From the NCBI GenBank assembly GCA_040755055.1, contig JBFMBS010000017.1, positions 25,787 through 89,786 on the forward strand: a DNA stretch of 64,000 nt, in the 5' to 3' direction. The stretch is from DYJK01 sp040755055 (GTDB lineage Bacteria; Bacteroidota; Ignavibacteria; Ignavibacteriales; Melioribacteraceae). Shown here in pieces: positions 34,549-42,768 of the stretch; position 1 is the first letter of the stretch, and every line of letters begins with the position of its first letter. The position numbers were made by a program, and so were the translations under genes. The notes below the pieces were generated by a model, which was not told the origin of the DNA, did no database searches, and saw nothing but the letters and a program-made list of their open reading frames with translations.

Positions 34549-34581
34549 TAATTCACCAATACTTTACCATTACTTCACCAT
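34549..34581. repeat. three tandem 11-bp repeats
   Basis: TAATTCACCAA, TACTTTACCAT and TACTTCACCAT follow each other with exact 11-bp period. They overlap the end of the gene at 34570-35157 and lie ~70 bp upstream of the Xis-like gene. One turn of DNA per repeat suggests a protein-binding array. Confidence 0.5.
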
Positions 34582-35157
34582 AGTCTTAACAATCTTTTCC
34601 ATTTCTTGGCTTGGATTTAATAGATTGTTCTTCAACTGCTGCCGTATTGATTTATTACTTTTGTGGTTAGTCCCTCTTGCCAAGGCTCGGCTTTTCCGAG
34701 ACTGGTCTTCACAAGTGAAGTGTGTAAAAAGAAATTTATCTTTGTCTTTGCGATCCGGTACAAAACCAAACTGAATGAGCTGATCAAATAAAAAAATCAA
34801 ATCTTGTTTGTTCTTAAGCCAAACAATCTTCTCAATTTGCTTACTACTTTTTTCAATCGAAACAATCTCTTGTTCTTTGTTCGGTTTTTCTTCTAACAGC
34901 TTAAGCTGTTTTCTGTAAAACCTAATTTCGCTTTTAATTCGCTTTTCAAATGGTTCCTTATTTGAATACAAATCTATATCCAAATCATTGTTGCTGTTTT
35001 TCTTTTCTTTCAGCACATACTCTAAATACATAATTCTTTTTTGAGTAGTCTTTAAACTTTCGCAATAGCTGATTACTTTATCGAAATCAAAATTAAAGGT
35101 TGAGTCCGCCGAAGGCGGATTCGATATTGTTTTTGAATATCTTATCTTACTTCTCAT
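34570..35157 (-). CDS. hypothetical protein (RteC-like region)
   Basis: This 195-aa cytoplasmic protein is rich in Lys and has a helical centre (YLEYVLKEKKNSNNDLDIDLY..., KRIKSEIRFYRKQLKLLEEK) and a segment IEKIVWLKNKQDLIFLFDQLIQFGFV that resembles the RteC/mobile-element regulators of Bacteroidota. It also holds an in-frame palindrome near the N-terminus (NPPSADST). Function unknown; being the first gene of the minus-strand module, it may regulate it. Divergent from the defence-like operon at 35294. Confidence 0.5.
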   Translation of the reverse strand: MRSKIRYSKTISNPPSADSTFNFDFDKVISYCESLKTTQKRIMYLEYVLKEKKNSNNDLDIDLYSNKEPFEKRIKSEIRFYRKQLKLLEEKPNKEQEIVSIEKSSKQIEKIVWLKNKQDLIFLFDQLIQFGFVPDRKDKDKFLFTHFTCEDQSRKSRALARGTNHKSNKSIRQQLKNNLLNPSQEMEKIVKTMVK

Positions 35158-35293
35158 ATCAGTCCCGCAAAAAATTTTGTTATTCTCTCAATTAATTTAC
35201 CACATTATTAAAAACTTTTCTTAAATTTTGAATTAAAAAATGAACTTTTCCCTAAAGGGGAATATTCCTGTGATTTCAATGTAAGCAGCATAA

Positions 35294-36274
35294 ATGGACA
35301 AATATCAGAAAGCAGAACAATTTGTAAACTATCTTGCTAATCAAAATGCAAAAACGTTTTACGATTTTACAGAAAAGTTTCTGCAGATACTTTATCCATC
35401 AGAATTAATAGAAATAAAAACCAAACTCAAAAAGGATAGCTACTGCATTGTATCTTCCATTCTTTTTAAGCCATTTCACATTCCGCTTGATACTGTAATT
35501 GATTCAAAATCAGTTCTTAACTCTGATATCATTTCGTATTCTAAAGTACTAAGAAGTCTTTCAAAATTTATTTATATTACAAACAACTCTCACTTTGCTC
35601 TATCAGAAGAATTCAAAGCTTCTGCAGCAAAAAAGTATCCGCATCTTTCTTTTGAACTTTGGAATCACAGAGTATTAAACCAGAAGTTGATTACATTAAG
35701 CGAAGAATCATTGAATGACCTTTTAGGGGAGTTCCAGCTTTTTGAAGATTACAAAAAAGAATATAAATCATTTGAGGAAGATAGAGACATACTCAAAGAA
35801 TTGTTCTACTTCATTCTTAAAAAGAATCCGCAGTCTGATATTAGACGAACTGTTGAAATGGAAGAACTTACTCATATCAAAGATAAAATTGTTCTTAACT
35901 TTTCAATTTATCAACACGATAGAGTTAAAAAATCATTTAATAATCTTTACCACCTTGTTCATCAAACAGAAATTTTTATTAAAGACCAGATTCTTATTGA
36001 TGAAGATTCCATCTTTGAATTAAAAGAACGGATTCAGTCCGAATATTGTCGCATCGGCAAAAAAGGTGATGCCAATTGTGCTATAAACAACCATCTTATT
36101 ATTGATGAAGTTGCAAGAACTCTGTTAACTGATGGTAGAACAAATCATACTCGTTTTCTTAACGCAGCTAAAGCCGTAGTTCTATTCTTTTTTGTCTATT
36201 GCGATATAGGTAGAAAGACTGACGATGAAGTAAATCAAAAAGAACCTGATTTATTTGACGAGGGAATTTCTTGA
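35294..36274 (+). CDS. ABC-three-component (ABC-3C) system effector-type protein
   Basis: This 326-aa protein is the first gene of a plus-strand operon. N-terminal half (KTFYDFTEKFLQILYPSELIEIKTKLKK, later VIDSKSVLNS and LSKFIYITNNSHFALSEEFKAS) loosely resembles restriction-endonuclease-like folds, though the catalytic residues are not clear. The C-terminal half (LKELFYFILKKNPQSDIRRTVEMEEL..., HDRVKKSFNNLYHLV) matches the C-terminal domain of ABC-3C proteins. It is followed 2 bp later by the middle component. Role: conflict/defence effector by analogy with ABC-3C systems (inference). Confidence 0.6.
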   Translation: MDKYQKAEQFVNYLANQNAKTFYDFTEKFLQILYPSELIEIKTKLKKDSYCIVSSILFKPFHIPLDTVIDSKSVLNSDIISYSKVLRSLSKFIYITNNSHFALSEEFKASAAKKYPHLSFELWNHRVLNQKLITLSEESLNDLLGEFQLFEDYKKEYKSFEEDRDILKELFYFILKKNPQSDIRRTVEMEELTHIKDKIVLNFSIYQHDRVKKSFNNLYHLVHQTEIFIKDQILIDEDSIFELKERIQSEYCRIGKKGDANCAINNHLIIDEVARTLLTDGRTNHTRFLNAAKAVVLFFFVYCDIGRKTDDEVNQKEPDLFDEGIS

Positions 36275-36276
36275 TT

Positions 36277-36549
36277 ATGTTAATTCCCAACAAATATGAA
36301 AACATTGATGATAACCTTTTAGTACTTGGTGCAAAGGTTATTTCCTTACTCAAACAAAAACCTTATGTAATTGAAGACTTATTTTTACATTTAAACAAGG
36401 AGAGGGGAAGCAAAAAAAGTAAGTTAATTAATCTTGACCAATACTTTAATGCACTAACTTTTCTTTGGCTTGCCGATTTAATCCTTTACGAAAATTTTAT
36501 TATTAGTATATATAGAAATGATACTCAGACGAATTTATTCAACTCCTAA
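36277..36549 (+). CDS. ABC-3C system middle component
   Basis: This 90-aa protein (start ATG 36277, 2 bp after the previous stop) reads MLIPNKYENIDDNLLVLGAK... and LDQYFNALTFLWLADLILYEN, the winged-helix form of ABC-3C middle components (closest in style to type 6). It should link the effector to the ATPase. Its 3' end overlaps the ATPase gene by 32 bp. Confidence 0.65.
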   Translation: MLIPNKYENIDDNLLVLGAKVISLLKQKPYVIEDLFLHLNKERGSKKSKLINLDQYFNALTFLWLADLILYENFIISIYRNDTQTNLFNS

Positions 36550-38290
36550 TGTTTTTTCGCCGGTTACTTTTAAGCTGGGAATAAATTTTATTTTCGGTCA
36601 GAAAGAAGTTGCTGAAGGTGAAGAAAAGAAATCCTTAAATGGAATCGGTAAATCTACTTTTCTTGATTTAATTGACTTTGCCCTTCTTTCCTCATTTACA
36701 AAACAAAGTAATAAAAGATTGTTTGCTGCATACAACAAAGGATATCTAAAAGGTGTTTCAATTACACTTGAATTTGAAGTTGATAAAAAAGCTTACCAGA
36801 TAACTCGCCGCTTTGATAAACCAAATTCAGCTTTCCTTGGAAAGATAAAAGAAAAGGAAGTCTTTACTGATATTGAAGAAGTAAAAGAACTTCTTTGTGA
36901 TATTATCTTTAAGCGTGATGATTATATCGGCTATTATTCAAATCATTGGTTAAGGAAACTAATTCCTTTTTACATCAAAGTTAAAAAGAGCAAGCGTGAC
37001 CGTTTTGCAGATCCTATTCAATACATTCGTGAATTAACAGAAGTTGAGTTAAATCAATATCATTTTTTCTTACTTAATATTGATAACAAACTTTCCACTT
37101 CAAATTTTCAAGTGCAATCTGACTTAAAGCGTTTAACTCCAACTATTACAGAAATTAGTAGATTCATAACAGAGTCTTATCAAGTTGAAGATTTTTCGGA
37201 AGCACAGAAGAAAATTAATTCGCTTCACTATGAAATATCCAAACTCGAAAATGCTATCCATCTCTTTCGTCTTAGTTACAAATACAAAATAGATGAGGAT
37301 AAAGCGAACAAGCTTACCGAAGAAATAAAGCAGTACTGGTTTGAAAATAATAGTGATGAAAGGAAAATAGATAGTTATCGAGATAGTTTGCGTCTCGATA
37401 TTTCTGTAAAGACCGGTCACATTAAACGGATTTATGAAGACTTGAATCAGCTTCTTGCAGAAAATATTAAGAAAACTTTGGACCAAGCAATTGACTTCAG
37501 AAAAAATCTTATAGAATCTCGTAAGGAATTTATCGAAGAAGAAATAAAACATCTGGAAGAAAGCATCAAAAAGAGAAATGAAGAAATAAATTTAAGGGAA
37601 GAAGAACGAAGCAAAATATTCAGTTTCCTTGCAGCAAAAAAAGCTATCCGTGATTTAACAGAAGCTTATGCAGAACTTGACCGCAAAAAGAATGATGCCG
37701 CAACGCTTCAAGCTAAAATTCAAATCTATCTTGACTTATCTAAAGAGAAAAAAGATATTCAGTATAAGGAAAAGGAAATTGAGAAAAGTGTTTATCAATT
37801 CAAGATTCAAATTCAAAAACAAGAGCAAGAACTTAATAATGTAATTACTACAATTTATAATGCACTCTATCCTGAAATACAAAGTTCATCTGTCTTTGCA
37901 ATTGATCTAAAACCGGAAACGAAATCAAAAATCCAGTTTAATGTAATTACCAATAATGAAATGCTTTCAGAGGGCAAAGGACGCGGTAGAGTCTTAGTTT
38001 ACGATTTATCTGTTTTGTTTTATGCAATTGAAAAGAACTTTAAGACACCTCGTTTTCTAATTCACGATGGTGTTTTTGATGGAATGGATAAAACACATTT
38101 CATAAAATTATACAAATTATTACAAGACGAATTACTTAGAGGAAAGCAATTCCAGTATATCGTTACACTTAATGAAGAAGGGACACTCAGTGATAAATTT
38201 GGCGAATCAGAATTAGTCAGTCCAAGCAATATTTCTGAAGAAGCTATTCTGGTTCTAACACCAACCAAAAAACTTTTAGGTGATTTTTAA
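36518..38290 (+). CDS. DUF2326 ABC-3C system ATPase
   Basis: This 590-aa SMC/RecN-like ATPase has Walker A in LNGIGKSTFLD near the start, then a long coiled-coil body (EEIKHLEESIKKRNEEINLREEE, AKIQIYLDLSKEKKDI), an ABC signature-like SEGKGRGRVLVYDLS and Walker B-like RFLIHDGVFDGMD near the end. These are DUF2326 hallmarks. It is the ATPase component of ABC-3C conflict systems, probably binding DNA or another ligand and activating the effector (inference). Overlaps the AlbA gene start by 1 bp. Confidence 0.75.
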   Translation: MILRRIYSTPNVFSPVTFKLGINFIFGQKEVAEGEEKKSLNGIGKSTFLDLIDFALLSSFTKQSNKRLFAAYNKGYLKGVSITLEFEVDKKAYQITRRFDKPNSAFLGKIKEKEVFTDIEEVKELLCDIIFKRDDYIGYYSNHWLRKLIPFYIKVKKSKRDRFADPIQYIRELTEVELNQYHFFLLNIDNKLSTSNFQVQSDLKRLTPTITEISRFITESYQVEDFSEAQKKINSLHYEISKLENAIHLFRLSYKYKIDEDKANKLTEEIKQYWFENNSDERKIDSYRDSLRLDISVKTGHIKRIYEDLNQLLAENIKKTLDQAIDFRKNLIESRKEFIEEEIKHLEESIKKRNEEINLREEERSKIFSFLAAKKAIRDLTEAYAELDRKKNDAATLQAKIQIYLDLSKEKKDIQYKEKEIEKSVYQFKIQIQKQEQELNNVITTIYNALYPEIQSSSVFAIDLKPETKSKIQFNVITNNEMLSEGKGRGRVLVYDLSVLFYAIEKNFKTPRFLIHDGVFDGMDKTHFIKLYKLLQDELLRGKQFQYIVTLNEEGTLSDKFGESELVSPSNISEEAILVLTPTKKLLGDF

Positions 38291-39951
38291 TGACTCAAAC
38301 AGAACTACTAAATAAACTAAACGAATTACTCACTCTTCCCGGTGAAACAGAACTTGTTGAATTCAAGGAAGCAAGAAACGACTACTCTTTTGAAAAACTT
38401 GGTAAATACTTTTCTGCTTTAAGCAATGAAGCAAACCTTAAAAACAAAAATTGCAGTTGGTTAATCTTTGGAGTAAATAAAAATCACGTTGTTGTCGGTA
38501 CCAATTATCGGAACCATCGTCCGGCTTTAGATTCTTTAAAATCTGAAATCGCAAACAAAACTACTAACCGGATTACTTTCATAGAAATCTTTGAAGTGAA
38601 TCATCCTCTCGGTCGCGTTGTTTTATTCCAAATACCCGCAGCTCCACCCGGCTTTCCTATAGCTTGGGAAGGTCATTACTACGGTCGTGATGGAGAAGAT
38701 TTAGGCGCGTTAAACCTTCAAGAGATTGAACAGATTCGTAAACAAGCTAATCAATTCGATTGGTCTGCTCAAATAATTCCTGAAGCTTCAATGAATGATT
38801 TGGATCCAACAGCAATTCTAAAAGCCCGCGAAAAATTCAAACTGAAAAATAAAAATGAGTCATATTTTGAAGACATAGACAATTGGAATGATATCGCTTT
38901 TCTTGATAAAGCTAAAATCACAGTTAACGGAAAGATTACAAACTCGGCAATCATTTTACTTGGCAAACCGGAATCAACTCATTACTTATCTCCGGCAGTT
39001 GCAAGAATAACCTGGAAACTCGAATCAGAAGAAGCGGCTTATGAACATTTTGACCCGCCTTTCTTTTTAACGGTTAATAATCTTTACCACAAAATCAGAA
39101 ATTACAATTACAAGATTTTACCTGCTGATAGTCTTACCCCGATTGAAGTTAGTAAATACGAACAGTGGATTATTTTAGAAGCGCTTAATAACTGCATAGC
39201 TCATCAAGATTATTCACTTAACTCGCGTATAAATGTTATCGAAAAACCTGATGAACTGATTTTCACTAATGCCGGTAAATTCTTTGAAGGAACTCTGGAA
39301 GAATATCTATTCAATAATAAAACACCGGAAAAATATCGTAATAACTTTTTAGCCCAAGCAATGGTAAATCTTGGAATGATTGACACCGTAGGTCACGGCA
39401 TTAAAAAAATGTTCCTTGAGCAGAAGAAAAGATACTTACCTCTGCCGGAATATGATTTTTCCGCTTCAGAAAAAATAACATTAAAAATTTACGGTCGTGT
39501 TATCAATGAAAATTATTCCAAGCTACTTATAGAAAAAGCAGACTTAGATTTATACTCTGCTTTCCTTTTAGATAAGGTTCAAAAAAATCAGCAGCTAACG
39601 AAAGAAGAAGCACAGCATCTAAAGAAATTAAAACTTGTTGAAGGCAGATACCCAAATATTTTTGTTACATCTAAAATTGCTTCTATTACTGGTGATAAAA
39701 CTTCTTACATTAAAAACAAAGCATTCGATAAAGACTACTACAAAAAACTTATAATCGAATATCTCAAAAAATATAAATCAGCATCAAGGCAAGACATTAA
39801 TAACCTTTTAGTGAACAAGATTTCTGATGTTCTTAACGAACAACAAAAATTAAATAAAGTCAGAAACCTGCTGAACGAACTTTCCTTACGAGAAAAAAAG
39901 ATTAAGAATATTGGGACCAAAACTAAACCTAAATGGACACTGTATAACTGA
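38290..39951 (+). CDS. AlbA_2 (Schlafen-type) ATP-binding protein
   Basis: This 553-aa protein starts with a Schlafen AlbA_2 domain (ETELVEFKEARND, ANLKNKNCSWLIFGVNKN, YGRDGEDLGALN) followed by a HATPase_c_4 domain (LNNCIAHQDYSLNSRINVIE, ELIFTNAGKFFEG) and a winged-helix C-terminal part. Such proteins are common on mobile elements and in defence islands. Its start overlaps the ATPase stop (TAATG), so it is expressed with the three ABC-3C genes as a fourth operon member. No later gene continues the operon; about 760 bp of noncoding DNA follow. Confidence 0.75.
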   Translation: MTQTELLNKLNELLTLPGETELVEFKEARNDYSFEKLGKYFSALSNEANLKNKNCSWLIFGVNKNHVVVGTNYRNHRPALDSLKSEIANKTTNRITFIEIFEVNHPLGRVVLFQIPAAPPGFPIAWEGHYYGRDGEDLGALNLQEIEQIRKQANQFDWSAQIIPEASMNDLDPTAILKAREKFKLKNKNESYFEDIDNWNDIAFLDKAKITVNGKITNSAIILLGKPESTHYLSPAVARITWKLESEEAAYEHFDPPFFLTVNNLYHKIRNYNYKILPADSLTPIEVSKYEQWIILEALNNCIAHQDYSLNSRINVIEKPDELIFTNAGKFFEGTLEEYLFNNKTPEKYRNNFLAQAMVNLGMIDTVGHGIKKMFLEQKKRYLPLPEYDFSASEKITLKIYGRVINENYSKLLIEKADLDLYSAFLLDKVQKNQQLTKEEAQHLKKLKLVEGRYPNIFVTSKIASITGDKTSYIKNKAFDKDYYKKLIIEYLKKYKSASRQDINNLLVNKISDVLNEQQKLNKVRNLLNELSLREKKIKNIGTKTKPKWTLYN

Positions 39952-39961
39952 ATAAATAATA

Positions 39962-40044
39962 AGTAAAGAATTCCAATTTTTTAGTAAAGTTTAAGTAAAG
40001 ATTTCAGTAAAGAAATCCCCCTTTTAAGTAAAGCTCAAGTAAAG
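39962..40044 (+). repeat. six helically phased AGTAAAG repeats (candidate iterons)
   Basis: AGTAAAG occurs at 39962, 39983, 39994, 40006, 40027 and 40038. Start-to-start steps are 21, 11, 12, 21 and 11 bp, close to one or two helical turns. Four of six are AAGTAAAG. The region begins right after the AlbA stop. Iterons for an initiator, or a phased binding site array, are the best readings. Confidence 0.6.
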
Positions 40045-40305
40045 GTGTTATCTAACTTTTTATAAAATAACAACTTATCTTTTCTATGAAACCTCTTATT
40101 TCTCATTTAAAATCCTTTATTTTAGAAAAGGATTTAGCAAGGCTGAGTGCAAAAATCTTATAAATCAAAGGATTTCATTTTCTAATAATCCCTTTACTAC
40201 TCATCAGAAAACCATCATTTTAGAAAAGAGTCAAACCAAATAAAGAATATCATCAAGCAACGATACATTTGTGGTCTCAGTTCATCTTGACATTGTCAGC
40301 CAGTA

Positions 40306-40394
40306 TTACATAAGAAACATTATGCAACTAACTAAGGCAGTCCCAACAGAAACTTTGTAGTTCTATCGAAGTCGCATAATGTTGGCTTATGTAA
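40306..40394. repeat. imperfect 20-bp inverted repeat
   Basis: The left arm (TTACATAAG, AA, ACATTATGC; 40306-40325) and right arm (GCATAATGT, TGG, CTTATGTAA; 40374-40394) pair over most of their length with one asymmetric bulge and a ~48-nt loop. It could be a structured RNA or single-stranded DNA recombination or transfer site. No match to the attC core is seen. Confidence 0.45.
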
Positions 40395-40421
40395 ACTCGG
40401 CACGAAACCAAATCAGTTCAT

Positions 40422-40592
40422 CATCGCTCCACTTCGGCGGCTCATACTTCGACACGCCTTCGTTCCGCTTACATTAGTAAAGACATCAGTTAAACCTTTC
40501 ATTGTTCATTCTATCATAATATTCTCAGCTTACATCGCTTCATTTCGGCGGCTCGTTCCTCGACACGCCTTCATTCAGCTTACATTGGTAAA
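40422..40592 (+). repeat. 60-bp direct repeats, two copies
   Basis: 40422-40481 and 40533-40592 match at about 52 of 60 positions and share blocks TTCGGCGGCTC and CGACACGCCTTC. Their period is 111 bp. Each ends near AGTAAA or GGTAAA, similar to the phased repeats upstream. No gene lies in 39952-40710. Confidence 0.6.
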
Positions 40593-40710
40593 ACGCAACT
40601 TCAGTATGCTTTTCCTTCATTACGAAAACAAAAGAAAACAAATCATAAACATAGAGCGTTGCACTCATTTTACTTATCAATTATTTTTTCTTCAAACGGA
40701 AAAATTAAAT

Positions 40711-41247
40711 ATGAGATTTTATAATATCCTTATCAGCATAGTAATTTTTGTTTTGTTTTCTGCATTTGCATTAGCACAAAATCCTAATTTCTCATATCCT
40801 TACAATTACACAAGGAAAGCTTTTGTATCTCGCGTAATTGATGGTGATACGTTTGTATTGTCTGACTCTCAACACGTTAGAATGCTTGGCATTAATACAC
40901 CGGAACCTGGAATAACTGGTAAACCCTCTGAACCATTCTCTGATTCAGCTTATTATTTTACCAAGTCCTTAATAGAAGGTAAATTCATCAAACTTACGTT
41001 TGCCTGCCCGTCCGAAGCGAAGCGAAGGCGGGATGGAAAAGCATTTGATATTTTTGGAAGATTACTTGCCTATACCTGGCTAACAGACGTGAATGGAAAA
41101 GATTCTCTTTTCATCCAAGCTGAACTAGTGAAGAAAGGTTATGCAAGAATCAGTTACTATAACAAGGATAAAAGATATTATCACATCTTTTATAATCTCC
41201 GTAGAACTGCAATACATAAGAAACTTGGAATCTGGTCCATAAGGTAG
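40711..41247 (+). CDS. exported thermonuclease-like nuclease (SNase family)
   Basis: This 178-aa protein has a signal peptide (ILISIVIFVLFSAFALAQ) and an SNase domain with RVIDGDTFVL, VRMLGINTPE and DIFGRLLAYTWL, holding the expected acidic and Arg catalytic residues. It should degrade nucleic acids outside the cytoplasm. ATG 40711 is chosen over an upstream frame to 40585 that would cover repeat DNA. An in-frame palindromic insertion (CPSEAKRRRDG) lies in the core near 41007. Confidence 0.8.
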   Translation: MRFYNILISIVIFVLFSAFALAQNPNFSYPYNYTRKAFVSRVIDGDTFVLSDSQHVRMLGINTPEPGITGKPSEPFSDSAYYFTKSLIEGKFIKLTFACPSEAKRRRDGKAFDIFGRLLAYTWLTDVNGKDSLFIQAELVKKGYARISYYNKDKRYYHIFYNLRRTAIHKKLGIWSIR

Positions 41248-41248
41248 A

Positions 41249-41470
41249 ATGAAAATGTTAAAAAAATATTTTACATATTTTTCTATTCCAACTTTTAATA
41301 TCGGTATTTTCGCTTACGCTCAAATACCTTCTTTTGATTTAATTGAAGAAATCTTCAAGCTGCTACTTTTAATTGCAACATTCATTTTTACTGTCGTAAA
41401 AATTTATCTTCTCATTCTCAACGAAGTAAAATCCAGAAAGAATAGTCTGTTCAATAAAGAAATTGAGTAA
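41249..41470 (+). CDS. small membrane protein, unknown
   Basis: This 73-aa protein begins 1 bp after the nuclease stop. It has one clear transmembrane helix (IFKLLLLIATFIFTVVKIYLLIL) and a short charged tail (NEVKSRKNSLFNKEIE). No family recognised. Tight spacing suggests cotranscription with the nuclease. Confidence 0.5.
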   Translation: MKMLKKYFTYFSIPTFNIGIFAYAQIPSFDLIEEIFKLLLLIATFIFTVVKIYLLILNEVKSRKNSLFNKEIE

Positions 41471-41475
41471 GCATT

Positions 41476-41742
41476 TTGTTTACTATTGAGGAACATATTG
41501 AACTTCAAAAAATTGCTTCATCAGAAGTATTCCAAAAACTACGTTCTTTAAAACTCATTGATGAAACAGAACTTCGCAATCTTAAAATCCGAAATGAGTA
41601 TAAAGAACTTCGTAATAAATTTGTAGCTTCAACTTGCATCCAAATCTTAAGCGATAAATATTCTCTTTCTGATTCAACTCTCAACAATATTCTTTTCCGT
41701 AAAAGAACGCTCAAACTCAAACTGCCAGTCGTCTTTTCTTGA
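41476..41742 (+). CDS. small hypothetical protein, TTG start
   Basis: This 88-aa soluble protein (FTIEEHIELQKIASSEVFQKLRSL, then NEYKELRN and LSDSTLNNILFRKRTL) is helical with a possible C-terminal HTH. It starts with TTG and has only a weak ribosome site. It lies 5 bp after the small membrane gene and before ~250 bp without genes. Unknown function; codon use matches the neighbours. Confidence 0.45.
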   Translation: MFTIEEHIELQKIASSEVFQKLRSLKLIDETELRNLKIRNEYKELRNKFVASTCIQILSDKYSLSDSTLNNILFRKRTLKLKLPVVFS

Positions 41743-41993
41743 TATTCTTTTTCTATTCAATCAATCAGCTATTCAGCTAATCTTGGAATCTTGGAATTTT
41801 GTAATCCTTTGTTCACAAACTAATGTCGGCGAAGCCGTATGACAGCGAAGCGAATTACTATTTCCTGATTACTGTCTACCCAGTCTCTAACCAGTCTATA
41901 AATAGTCTCACTGTCAAATCTATACAGTGAAAAACATCCCCTTCTTATTTAAGATTGAACCATAATTTTTCATTAAACATAAGAGGTAATCTC

Positions 41994-42677
41994 GTGGCTA
42001 TAGTAAAAGGTTCAGTACTCGGAAATTTGAGCGGTAAACTTGGCAATCTTTCTGCACGCATTGTAGAAGGAAGAACCATTCTTGCTGCAAGACCTTCCAG
42101 CTTTAACGCAAGCCAAGACCCAGCAGTTGTAGCAATCAGAAATAAATTTGCTGTTACTGGTAACTTGGTTAAGGTTTTTCTTTCACTTTCTGCTTTATAC
42201 GAAATATGGATTAAAGTTAAAACAGCCGGAATGACAGTTTATAATTATGCTTTCAAAAACAATTTCGCATACTCCTCAGCAGAAAAGCCAACTGATCAGA
42301 ACATTATTACACCTGGTGGATTTGCACTTCCGGTGCAAGCAGCTACAGTTGATGCTGATAGTGTTTCTGTTCAACTTTTAGCTCTTAACACTGCTTCAGT
42401 ATTTACTCCGGAAGAAGTTAATCTTTCAGCAAATGGAGTGTTGTGTTATTTCAATCCTACTAACCCAGAAGATCCTGAATACCAAATCACTTCCTTGAAT
42501 GCTGAATTAGCAGCTTACAACTTCACACAACCACATACAGTGGATATTCCACTGAATGTATTACAGCAAGCAGTAGCAGCTAAATACCAGAACTCAATTT
42601 TGTTCTTTATTGTTGCTTCCAAAAATGCTGAAGGTAAGATTGTTCAGTATTCGGCAACCTATACTAAGAACACTTAA
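41994..42677 (+). CDS. DUF6266-like hypothetical protein
   Basis: This 227-aa protein starts at a GTG with AAGAGG upstream (an in-frame TTG at 41955 is less likely). The N-terminus, VAIVKGSVLGNLSGKLGNLSARIVEGRTIL, and the following RNKFAVTGNLVKVFLSLSALYEIW and YNYAFKNN match the DUF6266 style found in Bacteroidota mobile DNA. A second half is beta-rich (IITPGGFALPVQAATVDADSV). A terminator follows at 42707. Role unknown; a structural or surface part of the element is possible. Confidence 0.6.
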   Translation: MAIVKGSVLGNLSGKLGNLSARIVEGRTILAARPSSFNASQDPAVVAIRNKFAVTGNLVKVFLSLSALYEIWIKVKTAGMTVYNYAFKNNFAYSSAEKPTDQNIITPGGFALPVQAATVDADSVSVQLLALNTASVFTPEEVNLSANGVLCYFNPTNPEDPEYQITSLNAELAAYNFTQPHTVDIPLNVLQQAVAAKYQNSILFFIVASKNAEGKIVQYSATYTKNT

Positions 42678-42706
42678 TCTTTAGTGTTTCTAACAATCCT
42701 TCCAGA

Positions 42707-42732
42707 AGCCTCGAGATAATCGGGGCTTTTTT
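42707..42732 (+). terminator. rho-independent terminator
   Basis: AGCCTCGA, loop GATAA, TCGGGGCT and TTTTTT lie 30 bp after the stop of the DUF6266-like gene. The stem is of the same CCCGAT/ATCGGG family as the palindromic repeats. Confidence 0.75.
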
Positions 42733-42768
42733 ATTATCAATTACTCATAGTGTTTGTAGTTCTTTCTA

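Noticed and set aside
40306..40394. Integron attC site
   Set aside because: The inverted repeat and bulge resemble attC, but no GTTRRRY/RYYYAAC core pair is present and there is no integron integrase in view.
40585..40710. N-terminal extension of the nuclease
   Set aside because: The upstream frame lies in direct-repeat DNA and would place 42 residues before a clear signal peptide.
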